Positions 6,479 to 14,225 of a DNA stretch of 14,628 nucleotides are shown one piece after another. The stretch is taken from the NCBI GenBank assembly GCA_910586765.1, contig CAJUJJ010000035.1, positions 1-14,628 of the forward strand. The letters run 5' to 3'. The notes under the pieces are model-generated. The model had not been told where the DNA came from. It did no database searches and saw only the letters and a list, made by a program, of their open reading frames with translations. Each line of letters opens with the position of its first letter. Position 1 is the first letter of the stretch. Both the position numbers and the translations under genes were made by a program. This DNA is from an uncultured Clostridia bacterium (GTDB lineage Bacteria > Bacillota > Clostridia > Lachnospirales > Anaerotignaceae).

Positions 6479-7357
6479 ATGATAGAAACATTATTTTATG
6501 AAGTTTTAAAACAAAGTGAAGTATTAAAAAAAGAGTTAGCTTGTTATGGTAAAGAACCAGCAATATTTTATCAAATGTTACCTCACGATATGGCAGAAAA
6601 TTGGAAACAAAGCACTTCTTTTCCCAGAATGGTATACAACATAGAATGGAGGTATCACGCAGAAAGAAAAACAGACGGCATTATGGCAGTCGATATTTAT
6701 TGCACAAATGAAAATGAAAAAGCTCCAGAAGACATAGCAAAAGAAGTGGTTGCAATGTTTGAGGGGCTTTTTTTGACAGAAAAAACAGATAGCTATTGTG
6801 CTGTATGGGACAGAACAGACAGCTTCGAAGCAGAAGAAACAGAACCTGTTGTGTTTGGTGCAAGAGTGTATTTTGATGTGTATCGCTTTTCAAAACAAGA
6901 GGAAGTTTCTCCCTGTCCCGTTTGGGCTATGAATACATTTATAAAAGAGTATCAGCCTAACTGTATAGTATTAGGACACGATGAAGTCAGTCAAAAACTG
7001 TATGCTACAGCAAAACACCCTATTGTATTTGTAAAAAAAGAAAGCAGCAAAAATAGTAAAACAAGCTATGCTATGGCTTTAATGGAAAGTACATTACATA
7101 TTTCTGTAGTATCTTCTACTGTAGAAGAAACGAGAAAGTGGATTACTGCAATATACAGAGATATTGCGATAGAAGGAGAAACGGTTATGCAAAACGGCTC
7201 TCCTTTTTTGGTTATGGGATTACAAGAAAGTGTAGCAAATGAGCCTTTTATGGGACAAATTACTGTAATAGGACAATACGGCATACTAAGAAAAGAGCCA
7301 GAAAAAACAAAATTAAATTATGCTACATTTGAAAAAAGGAGTGGAAAAAATGGATAA
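6479..7357 (+). CDS. Tail terminator-like protein (XkdJ/YqbJ position), possibly two-domain
   Basis: 292 residues from ATG 6479. Other in-frame starts are TTG 6470 and ATG 6473, but AAAGG at 6465-6469 is well spaced only for 6479; TGATG coupling at 6471-6475 would favour 6473. The first 140 residues have the order expected of tail terminators/completion proteins: an N-terminal helix, a strand with MVYNIEWRYH, a GIMAVDIYC strand, an EDIAKEVVAMF helix and a final VVFGARVYFDVYRF strand. Residues about 150-285 look like a second strand-helix-strand domain (LHISVVSS, EETRKWITAIY, GQITVIGQYGIL). Terminators form a hexamer that caps the tail tube and joins the neck. Single-domain members are about half this length, so the second half is unusual. 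Position before the sheath genes supports the call. Confidence 0.65.
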   Translation: MIETLFYEVLKQSEVLKKELACYGKEPAIFYQMLPHDMAENWKQSTSFPRMVYNIEWRYHAERKTDGIMAVDIYCTNENEKAPEDIAKEVVAMFEGLFLTEKTDSYCAVWDRTDSFEAEETEPVVFGARVYFDVYRFSKQEEVSPCPVWAMNTFIKEYQPNCIVLGHDEVSQKLYATAKHPIVFVKKESSKNSKTSYAMALMESTLHISVVSSTVEETRKWITAIYRDIAIEGETVMQNGSPFLVMGLQESVANEPFMGQITVIGQYGILRKEPEKTKLNYATFEKRSGKNG

Positions 7358-7583
7358 AAAAGAAAAAGAGATAGAGTTAAAAAAAGAAGAAACAAAAAGC
7401 AAACCAAAGCAAGATATAAAAAAACAAGAATATACTGTGGAGGAATTTGCTCAACAATCAAAAAGTTTATTTCAAACACAACCAGAGTGTGTAGTAGCAG
7501 CTTTTCAATTAGCCAACATTACACAAGCTACAGAAGAACAAGCAAAAAAAATAATAAAATCATTTTTAGAAATGGAGGTGTAG
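7350..7583 (+). CDS. Small conserved-position protein before the sheath gene
   Basis: 77 residues from ATG 7350, which has AAGGAG at 7336-7341; an in-frame ATG at 7320 lies upstream of this site and inside the preceding gene. The stop of that gene (7355-7357) overlaps this start by eight bases. The N-terminal 30 residues are almost entirely Lys, Glu and Gln; the rest (YTVEEFAQQSKSLF ... ATEEQAKKIIKSFLEMEV) is a small helical domain. Short genes with a similar F-x-QSKS ... I-x-x-F-L ... V layout lie directly before the sheath gene in other Gram-positive myophages, so it is probably a real family member. I know of no established function. A chaperone or tail-initiation accessory role would be a guess. 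Confidence 0.6.
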   Translation: MDKKEKEIELKKEETKSKPKQDIKKQEYTVEEFAQQSKSLFQTQPECVVAAFQLANITQATEEQAKKIIKSFLEMEV

Positions 7584-7586
7584 AAT

Positions 7587-9011
7587 ATGGGAATATTTTT
7601 TACAGTAGGGGAAAATAAAAAACGTCCTGGTGTCTATCAAAGATATGAAAATGTAGGTGGTGTATCTATTGCAGGAGCAACAGATGGTATTGTAGCTTGT
7701 TGTATTCGTTCTAACTGGGGAGAGAGAAATAAAGTACATACATTTGAGAGCATAGAACAAGCGATAGCAGTATTAGGAAATGGTGGAGAAAATGGTACAG
7801 TATCTCTTTTAACTGAAATATTTACAGGAGGAGCAAAAAAAGTATATTGTGTTAGATTAGGCTCAGGAGGCACAAAGGGACAAACAATACTTTACGATGC
7901 AGAAAGTGCTGAAGCGGTTACTATGACAGCAAAAAGCGAAGGAGATAGACAGTTAAGTTATATCATAAGAAATGTACTGGGAGAAGAAAATACAAAAGAA
8001 TTTATTGTATTAGAGGGTACTGTAGAATTAGAGAGAATAGTGTTTGATACTACAGAAAATGAAATGGAAAACTTTATACAATCTACCAAAAAATCAAGTT
8101 ATTTTGTGTTTTCAAAAGTAGAACAATATCAAGGCAATGCAGCAGTGGCAGAAGTAGGACAGACAGATTTTCCAACTGGTACAAATCCAACTGTTACAAA
8201 TGCAGATTATTCTAATGCTTTTACACTGTTAGAGCCTTATGTATTTAATACTATCTGCATTGATACAGAAAGTGTTGCAGTACATACCCTTTTGACTGCA
8301 TTTATACAAAAAATATACAATGATGGAAATATATTACCTTTTGCAGTGATTGCAGAAAGTACCAGTGTACCATTTGAAACGAGACTAGCACACGCAAAAG
8401 CAATAAATGCTTACAATGTAATATATGTAGGAGGCGGTGCAATAGATACATTAGGGCAACCATTAGAAGGTGTCAGAGCAGCAGCAAGAGTGGCAGCAAT
8501 GGTAGCTTCTACTGCTTCCAATCAAAGTTTGACACATAAAGTCGTAACAGGTATGACAGATGTACTGGAAATGCTCACAAACAGCCAATACGAACAAAGT
8601 ATTGATGCTGGTATGCTGACATTTAGTACATCATCTAGCGGTAATGTGTGGATAGAAAGTGCTATTACGACACTCAATATGCCACAAGGAGAAGATGACG
8701 AAGGCTGGAAAAAAATCAAAAGAACAAAAATTAGAAAAGAATTAATGAATAGGGCTTCTGCAACAGTAGAGCCTCTTATTGGCAATATCAATAATGATGG
8801 AGATGGCAGAGCAACAGTAATGATAGCAATAGGGAATTTACTTTCTCTTATGCACACAGAAGGGAAGCTGTTAGAAGGTGGATATATTGAAGTAGACAAA
8901 AATAATCCTCCTCAAGGAGATAGTGCTTGGTTCAATATTTATGCAGATGACATTGACAGCTTAGAGAAAATTTATTTTGTTTATAAATTCAGATATTCTC
9001 CAAATTTATAA
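7587..9011 (+). CDS. Contractile tail sheath protein (XkdK-like)
   Basis: 474 residues. The N-terminus with KRPGVYQRYENVGG matches the start of sheath proteins. A mid-region with YVFNTICIDTES and NVIYVGGGAIDTLG fits the sheath core, and the region GVRAAARVAAMVASTASNQS followed by a conserved C-terminal domain (RKELMNRASATVEPLIGNIN; DDIDSLEKIYFVYKF at the end) is typical. The C-terminal domain makes the interlocking strand contacts between sheath subunits that survive contraction. Its presence shows the phage is a myovirus. ATG 7587 has GGAGGTG at 7574-7580, and the start lies three bases after the previous stop. Confidence 0.92.
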   Translation: MGIFFTVGENKKRPGVYQRYENVGGVSIAGATDGIVACCIRSNWGERNKVHTFESIEQAIAVLGNGGENGTVSLLTEIFTGGAKKVYCVRLGSGGTKGQTILYDAESAEAVTMTAKSEGDRQLSYIIRNVLGEENTKEFIVLEGTVELERIVFDTTENEMENFIQSTKKSSYFVFSKVEQYQGNAAVAEVGQTDFPTGTNPTVTNADYSNAFTLLEPYVFNTICIDTESVAVHTLLTAFIQKIYNDGNILPFAVIAESTSVPFETRLAHAKAINAYNVIYVGGGAIDTLGQPLEGVRAAARVAAMVASTASNQSLTHKVVTGMTDVLEMLTNSQYEQSIDAGMLTFSTSSSGNVWIESAITTLNMPQGEDDEGWKKIKRTKIRKELMNRASATVEPLIGNINNDGDGRATVMIAIGNLLSLMHTEGKLLEGGYIEVDKNNPPQGDSAWFNIYADDIDSLEKIYFVYKFRYSPNL

Positions 9012-9046
9012 AACAATAGAAAATAAAGTAAGGAAGTGAATTAATT

Positions 9047-9523
9047 ATGTTAAATCAGCAATCAATATTAGATGTTACAAAGCTTATGACAGGAAAAGAT
9101 GGACAGCTTTTTGTAACACAAAAAGACGGCACACAATTATTTTTAGCTGAAGTAGATACTTTTACAGCACAATTATCACAAAACAATGTAGATTATCAGC
9201 CTGTCGGTTCTGCATTGGTTTATGGTGTACCTAGTGGATACAGTGTGACACTCACATTAACAGAAGCAGTAGTAAGAGATGATGTTATGATTGAAAAATT
9301 ACTAGATGACATTAAGCAAGGGTATTTTCCTACATTTGATTTTCAGGGGAAATTGAGAAGGCGTGATGGACAGTCTTCCAGACAAATTTATAGGAATTGC
9401 CTTCCAGATGGTACAGTGGATTTAATGAATTTAACACCTGGCGATATTATCAAAAGAAGCTGGAGTTTTAGAGTCAATGCGATACCAGAATATTTAGAAG
9501 GTTTTAGATATGATATAGAATGA
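9047..9523 (+). CDS. Tail tube protein (XkdM-like)
   Basis: 158 residues, the expected size of a PBSX XkdM / DUF2001-type tube protein. It begins with a helix and the GKDGQLFVTQ strand and ends with a GDIIKRSWSFRVNAIPEYLE run typical of these proteins; the VTLTLTEAVVRDDVMIEKLL segment is also shared. Rings of six stack into the inner tube surrounded by the sheath. AAGGAAGTGA lies upstream of ATG 9047. It follows the sheath gene directly, in the standard order sheath, tube, chaperone, tape measure. Confidence 0.88.
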   Translation: MLNQQSILDVTKLMTGKDGQLFVTQKDGTQLFLAEVDTFTAQLSQNNVDYQPVGSALVYGVPSGYSVTLTLTEAVVRDDVMIEKLLDDIKQGYFPTFDFQGKLRRRDGQSSRQIYRNCLPDGTVDLMNLTPGDIIKRSWSFRVNAIPEYLEGFRYDIE

Positions 9524-9566
9524 TAAAAAACCATAAATAATAAAAAACGAAAGGAAGTATAAAAAT

Positions 9567-10085
9567 ATGAACGATACAACATTTGATTATGAACAGGAAG
9601 AAAAACAATTACCAAGCAAAGAAGAAATATTGCAAAATGAAGACGAAATGATTGCAGGATTGTTAGAAGCAGCAGCATTTAAAAGCGATGATAGCTTACA
9701 AAAGAAAATAGAAATCAAAAGAAATGGCAAATTGCTATTTTCTTTTTTTGTAAGACCACTTACAGAAGAAGAAATACAAGGCTGTAGAAGGAAAGCGACA
9801 AAAAGACGTCCAGACCCAAGAGGTAGACAATTTGGTATGATAGAATTAGAAACAGATTATTTTAAGTTAAGAAGCTATAAAATTATTGCTGCAACAGTAG
9901 ACAAAGGACAGGGAATATTGTGGAAAAATAAAAAGCTAAAAGATAGTTTAAATGTCATAGATGATATAGATGTAGTAGAAACGGTGCTTATGGCAGGAGA
10001 AAAAGATAGAATTAGTAATATCATTGATGAAATTAGCGGATATGGTGCAGATGATTTTACACTTGAGGATACCGCAAAAAACTAA
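9567..10085 (+). CDS. Tail assembly chaperone, short form (XkdN-like, lambda gpG analogue)
   Basis: 172 residues in the zero frame, ending ...AKN-stop at 10083-10085. The core has FVRPLTEEEIQGCRRKATKR, then YFKLRSYKIIAATVDKGQG, and DVVETVLMAGEKDRISNIID near the end, in the style of PBSX XkdN / phage tail assembly chaperones. It precedes the tape measure gene, as usual. These proteins coat the tape measure during tube polymerisation and are not in the mature virion. ATG 9567 has AAAGGAAG upstream. The last codons, GCA AAA AAC TAA, contain a slippery site giving a longer fusion (listed separately). Confidence 0.85.
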   Translation: MNDTTFDYEQEEKQLPSKEEILQNEDEMIAGLLEAAAFKSDDSLQKKIEIKRNGKLLFSFFVRPLTEEEIQGCRRKATKRRPDPRGRQFGMIELETDYFKLRSYKIIAATVDKGQGILWKNKKLKDSLNVIDDIDVVETVLMAGEKDRISNIIDEISGYGADDFTLEDTAKN

Positions 10086-10255
10086 TTGAAGCAGGCGGAA
10101 AAGCATATTTGTTACATAGAATATGGCAGACAAAAGGGAAATTGCCACATGAGATATTGGCATTAAATAAAGGAGAACAAGCCTTTTTGTTTGCCAGTGA
10201 GTTGGTAGCAGCAGAAAATAAAGAAAATGCTTTCTGCCCGTTATTGAAAAAATAG
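9567..10255 (+). CDS. Tail assembly chaperone, -1 frameshift fusion (gpGT analogue)
   Basis: A -1 slip on A AAA AAC (10076-10082) joins the 172 codons of the short form to 57 codons beginning CTA ATT GAA at 10082 and ending at TAG 10253-10255, a 229-residue fusion. The added part reads LIEAGGKAYLLHRIW, then KGKLPHEILALNKGEQAFLF and ELVAAEN, matching the second half of known tail chaperones. The -1 frame is blocked by a TGA at 10064 and has no ATG, GTG or TTG until 10109, so it cannot start as an independent gene before the conserved part. Such a frameshift is conserved in dsDNA tailed phages, where a minority fusion binds the tape measure. The slippery site follows the X-XXY-YYZ rule exactly, with the zero-frame stop directly after it. 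Efficiency is unknown, and I see no strong downstream hairpin. Confidence 0.85.
10076..10082 (+). other. Slippery heptamer A AAA AAC for -1 programmed frameshift
   Basis: Zero-frame codons are gcA AAA AAC TAA. Both the P-site AAA and A-site AAC can re-pair one base back, giving AAA AAA and then CTA. It sits at the last two sense codons of the chaperone short form, followed at once by the zero-frame stop codon, which should pause the ribosome and favour slippage. Confidence 0.85.
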
Positions 10256-10263
10256 TAAAAGTG

Positions 10264-10296
10264 AGTGCTTGCGTTTTGTAAGCACTTCCTTTTTTA
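10264..10296 (+). terminator. Intrinsic terminator-like hairpin before the tape measure gene
   Basis: AGTGCTTGC (10264-10272) pairs with GTAAGCACT (10278-10286) around a GTTTT loop (10273-10277), with one G-T pair; TTCC then a T run to about 10295 follow. It begins nine bases after the fusion stop and ends before the tape measure ribosome site. It could lower transcription of the tape measure and later genes. Confidence 0.72.
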
Positions 10297-10301
10297 TATT
10301 G

Positions 10302-10315
10302 AGGTGGTGAAATTG
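10302..10315 (+). promoter_or_regulatory. Ribosome site that sets a TTG start for the tape measure gene
   Basis: AGGTGG at 10302-10307 lies five bases upstream of TTG at 10313-10315. A longer frame from GTG at 10265 starts inside the terminator stem with no ribosome site and would add 16 residues of a Cys/Phe-rich leader. TTG 10313 is the better start. Confidence 0.75.
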
Positions 10316-13300
10316 GCACAAACCGTAGTAATTGACATTGCAGCAAGGCTGCAAGACCAAACAAGTGCAGGAGTACAAAAGGTAAGAGAAAATGTAGACA
10401 GGCTGGGAAAAAGCATTGAAAAAATGAAAAAACAGATGTCTAAAATAAAAAAAAGTGAAGTTGCTTTAAATGTAAAAGATAAGGCAACACAGGCTATAGA
10501 AAAAATTTCAAAAACAGTTTCTAATTTAGGCAGAAAAACGTGGAATGTATCTGTTAAAGTATTAGATAAGGCAACCGCACCATTAAAAGGAATATTGAAT
10601 ATGCTTAAAAATCCCATATTTCAGGCTGGTGCTGTACTAGGCATATCGGCAGGAGCAGCAAATACTTTTCAGACCTATCAAAATTTTGAAAAAAGTATCA
10701 GTAATGTCAAAGGATTAAGTGGTGCAAATGCTGCTGATATGGCGGAATTAACAAAAGTAGCTAGAGAAATGGGAAAAACTACAACAAAATCAGCAAGTGA
10801 AGCAGCTGACGCATTAGGATATATGGCTCTAGCTGGTTGGGATAAAGACCAAATGAAAGAAGCAATACACCCCGTATTGCGATTGTCTGAAGCTGGTAAT
10901 TTGGATTTAGGTAGAACAAGTGACCTTGTAACAGATAGTATGAGTAGTTTAGGCATTGGTACAGGAGAGTTACAGGGCTATTTAGATAAAGTTGCAAAAA
11001 CAGCTTCTAGTTCTAATACGAATATTGATGCTATGATGGAGGCATTTTTGGAATTTGGTGGTACTGTTAAAAATAATGGCATTGCTCACGATGAAGCGAG
11101 TGCTTTAATTGGTGTACTTGCAAATAGAGGTGTCAAAGGAAGTGAAGCAGGAAATGCTTTAAATTCTGTATTTGTCAATTTGACAACAGGTGCAGGACAA
11201 GCTGGGCAAGCAATGGCAAAATTGAATTTAAGTGCTTATGACGCACAAGGCAATTTTAAGGGATATGCTAATACATTAAAAGAATTGTATGATAAAACAA
11301 AAGATTTAGATGAGGAACAGAAGGCATATTATTATAGTGCAATAGGTGGTAAAACGAGATTGAGCGATTTGCAGCATTTGTTATCTGGTGTCAGCGGAGA
11401 ATATGACGAATTGAAATATAAAATTGAAAATTCAAGCGGTGCATTAGAAGAAATGGCAAATATTATGAATGATAATATTTATGGTGATGTTAAAGCATTG
11501 CAGAGTGCTGTAGAAAGTGTACAGCTTGACTTTATGGATAAATTTCAACCAAGTGCCAGAAAGTTTTTACAGTGGAGCAAAGACTTAACACTTTCATTTG
11601 GACAGAAACTTACAAAAGCAGCAGAAAAATTCCAATATAGAATAGAGAAAATAGAAAGTACAGTAAAAGAGTTTAAAAGCAGTAAACAATGGCAAAATGC
11701 TGATTTGTCTGGAAAAATCAGTATTGCATGGGATAAAATCATAGCAGAACCTTTTGCACAGTGGTGGAGTAGTAAAGGGAAAGAATGGGCTTGTGGTGTA
11801 GCGAATAATATAGGGTATGGCATTAGTTCTGCATTGACAGCGGGCATTTCTGCACTATTAGGGATTGATTTGGGAGAAGCAGCAGATAGTGGCTTTGATA
11901 TTGGCAAAAGTTTTGCAGAAGGGTTTATCAATGGTTTTGATGGCAGTAAAATATGGCAAGGACTCAAAGAGAAGTCAAAAGAACTTGTTGTAAATGCTTC
12001 TAAAATATTGCCTGGTGGAGAACAAGCAACAGGCGGTAGTTGGCTTTCTGCTGGGTTGCTAGCTTATGGCGGTATCAAAGCAGGAAAAGCACTAGGAGCA
12101 GGAAAATTACTAGGTAAACTAGGAAGTGGAGCAGCAGAAACAGTTACTTCAGCAGCAAAAGCAGTAAAACCAGTAGCACAAAATGCTAATAATTATGTTG
12201 ACTTTTGGAAAAATGCAAAATTGTGGAACACAACAACAAGAGGAGCAGCAATAGAAAGTTATCAGACAGGTTGGAGAGCGATAAATGGTTCTGTTGCTAA
12301 ATCAACAAAACCTTTAGGAAAAATCAGTGGTATATTTGATGATATTTCTGCAAAGATAGCACCTTATGTACCTAAATTGAAAGGAAGCATAGGAAAAACA
12401 GGAAAGTTCTTAAAAGGAAATGGATTAAGTCTACTATTTTCAGCAGCAGCGGTAATGCAGGCAGAAGACAAGAAAAAAGAAACAGTTGTACAAGGTGGTA
12501 GTTTTGCTACTAGTTTAGCTGGTGGTTCTTTGGGAACAAAAATAGGTGCAGCAATCGGTACAGCAATAGCACCTGGTGTAGGTACAGCAATAGGTGGTGC
12601 AATAGGAGGATTGGCAGGTAGTATTGGTGGTTATATGGGTGGTGAAAAACTTTTTAGAGGATTGACAGATTATTTTAAACCAGAAGAAGAAAGAGAAACA
12701 GAAGCCATTAAAAATAATATTAGCAATACACAAAGTATAAGAAGTGACTTAAAAAATGTAAACGATTTGATATGGGAAACAGAATATCTCAAAAAAAGGT
12801 GGCAGGACGTAAGAGAAGAACTTTCTAAAACGGATTTGTCACAAGAGGATAGATTACAAAAGCAACAGGAATTAAATGATATTGTAGAAGAATTATCTTC
12901 TCTTTATCCTAGTATGATAAGTGCTGAAGATGTGATTAACGGCAAACTAGATGAGAGAATTGAAAAAGTACAAAAATTGAACGAATGGGAGAAAAAACTA
13001 CAATTTGCAAATTTGAAAAAACAGAATTTAGAAAATGCTAAAAGTTTTGATAAAGTAAATGAAGATTATATCAATGGTAAAAGAGAAGTTACAAATTTAG
13101 AAAAAGAAGAACAAAGAATGGAAAATATCAAAGAAAAAATGCAGGACTTGATATTAGATAGCAAAACATTAGATAAAAAACTAGAAACATTGGAAAAAGA
13201 AGGTAAAGCAACTTCTGACCGTTATAAAAGAATACAAGAAAAAAAGAAGTCGGTTGACTATGAAATGAATGACTTAATGAAAGAAAATGGTTTTGAATAT

Positions 13301-14158
13301 GGTACAAAAGAAGGTCAGTTTTTGCCAGGTGATATAGCAGGTACTGCATTAGAAGCAATAGACTCTTATATGGGCAAACTTTATGAACAATATGCAGCAG
13401 CATTAGAAAAAGATGCAGAGGCAGAGAAATTACTAAGTGATTGGAGAAATAGTGAACTTCAACAAATAGAAATAGAGTATGGAGAACCAATAGAGCAAGC
13501 AATACAAAAGTATGATGAAATGGACGCTGCTGGGCAACAAGCATTAGAAAATGCTATTAGAAAAGTAATGGAATTAGATGAGAAATATAAGGCATTACCA
13601 GATAGAATTGTTACAGAAGCAATGTTTAAAATAGTATATAGTGGTGTTCAACCTCAAGATATGATAAAGAGATTTACAAATCCTTTAGGAACAGGAATTA
13701 GTATGGCTTTTGATAAATTTACAAATCAAAGTGTAGATAAAAAAGCGATGGGAGGTATTGTCAATAAACCACATTTAGGAATGATTGGAGAAGCAGGAGC
13801 AGAGGCGATTATACCACTTACTGGTACAAATAAACATAGAGGTATAGCATTATGGCAGCAAACAGGGGAACTTTTAGGCACACTACCAAAACACGCAAGA
13901 GGCGGTATATTTGGTGGAAGTATAGATTATAAATCTATGTTTGAAGAAGTAGAAAGCAAAAAAGAAGCGACACCAAGTAGTATTACGATTAGTTTAGGAG
14001 GTATGAATTTCACATTTACAGGAAATGCAGCGGGAGATAAAGAAAGTATTATTGCAATGATAAGACAACAAATGCCACAAATTGCAAATGAAGTAGCAGA
14101 AACTATTGCAAAAGAGTTACAGAAGTTATTGCCAAATATGAAAGCAAATATAGCATAG
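10313..14158 (+). CDS. Tail tape measure protein (XkdO-like, TP901 core)
   Basis: 1281 residues from TTG 10313. It sets tail length and is ejected ahead of the DNA. The N-terminus has two linked V-x-x-KDKAT elements (about 48-64 and 77-92), then a hydrophobic stretch and the TP901-type core at about 122-415: NFEKSISNVKGLSG, TKVAREMG, AADALGYMALAGW, DLVTDSMSSLG and GTVKNNGIAHDEASALIGVL. The middle has hydrophobic Gly/Ala-rich segments, notably a glycine-zipper-like stretch at about 736-784. A coiled coil at about 785-995 follows. Near the C-terminus AMGGIVNKPHLGMIGEAGAE (about 1145-1164) then AIIPL is the closing motif of Gram-positive tape measures. The Gly/Ala segments may help membrane passage of DNA, an inference. 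It ends 67 bases before a new promoter-driven gene. Confidence 0.92.
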   Translation: MAQTVVIDIAARLQDQTSAGVQKVRENVDRLGKSIEKMKKQMSKIKKSEVALNVKDKATQAIEKISKTVSNLGRKTWNVSVKVLDKATAPLKGILNMLKNPIFQAGAVLGISAGAANTFQTYQNFEKSISNVKGLSGANAADMAELTKVAREMGKTTTKSASEAADALGYMALAGWDKDQMKEAIHPVLRLSEAGNLDLGRTSDLVTDSMSSLGIGTGELQGYLDKVAKTASSSNTNIDAMMEAFLEFGGTVKNNGIAHDEASALIGVLANRGVKGSEAGNALNSVFVNLTTGAGQAGQAMAKLNLSAYDAQGNFKGYANTLKELYDKTKDLDEEQKAYYYSAIGGKTRLSDLQHLLSGVSGEYDELKYKIENSSGALEEMANIMNDNIYGDVKALQSAVESVQLDFMDKFQPSARKFLQWSKDLTLSFGQKLTKAAEKFQYRIEKIESTVKEFKSSKQWQNADLSGKISIAWDKIIAEPFAQWWSSKGKEWACGVANNIGYGISSALTAGISALLGIDLGEAADSGFDIGKSFAEGFINGFDGSKIWQGLKEKSKELVVNASKILPGGEQATGGSWLSAGLLAYGGIKAGKALGAGKLLGKLGSGAAETVTSAAKAVKPVAQNANNYVDFWKNAKLWNTTTRGAAIESYQTGWRAINGSVAKSTKPLGKISGIFDDISAKIAPYVPKLKGSIGKTGKFLKGNGLSLLFSAAAVMQAEDKKKETVVQGGSFATSLAGGSLGTKIGAAIGTAIAPGVGTAIGGAIGGLAGSIGGYMGGEKLFRGLTDYFKPEEERETEAIKNNISNTQSIRSDLKNVNDLIWETEYLKKRWQDVREELSKTDLSQEDRLQKQQELNDIVEELSSLYPSMISAEDVINGKLDERIEKVQKLNEWEKKLQFANLKKQNLENAKSFDKVNEDYINGKREVTNLEKEEQRMENIKEKMQDLILDSKTLDKKLETLEKEGKATSDRYKRIQEKKKSVDYEMNDLMKENGFEYGTKEGQFLPGDIAGTALEAIDSYMGKLYEQYAAALEKDAEAEKLLSDWRNSELQQIEIEYGEPIEQAIQKYDEMDAAGQQALENAIRKVMELDEKYKALPDRIVTEAMFKIVYSGVQPQDMIKRFTNPLGTGISMAFDKFTNQSVDKKAMGGIVNKPHLGMIGEAGAEAIIPLTGTNKHRGIALWQQTGELLGTLPKHARGGIFGGSIDYKSMFEEVESKKEATPSSITISLGGMNFTFTGNAAGDKESIIAMIRQQMPQIANEVAETIAKELQKLLPNMKANIA

Positions 14159-14162
14159 TTTG

Positions 14163-14191
14163 TTGAAAAATGACAATTCCTATGATATATT
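14163..14191 (+). promoter_or_regulatory. Putative sigma-A promoter for the gene after the tape measure
   Basis: TTGAAA (14163-14168), a 17-base spacer, then TATATT (14186-14191), close to the TTGACA/TATAAT consensus. It lies just after the tape measure stop and 35 bases before the next ATG. The other genes in this window are closely packed and have no comparable promoter directly upstream. Confidence 0.6.
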
Positions 14192-14225
14192 AAATTATTA
14201 TAGTAAAATATATGGGGGAATTATT

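Noticed and set aside
8522..8899. Long minus-strand frame opposite the sheath gene (and similar minus-strand frames elsewhere)
   Set aside because: All minus-strand frames overlap well-supported + strand genes, and their translations show only Leu/Phe/Ser-rich antisense composition without recognisable domains.
10086..10255. Independent small gene after the chaperone
   Set aside because: The frame has no start codon before 10109 and no ribosome site; the conserved residues begin earlier, right at the slippery site, so a frameshift extension explains it better.
10265..10312. Upstream GTG start for the tape measure protein, adding 16 residues
   Set aside because: The GTG lies in a terminator stem with no ribosome site; TTG 10313 has AGGTGG at proper spacing.
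14170..14200. A second promoter using ATGACA as the -35 element
   Set aside because: At 17 bases downstream the -10 candidate AATTAT is weak; TTGAAA/TATATT fits clearly better.
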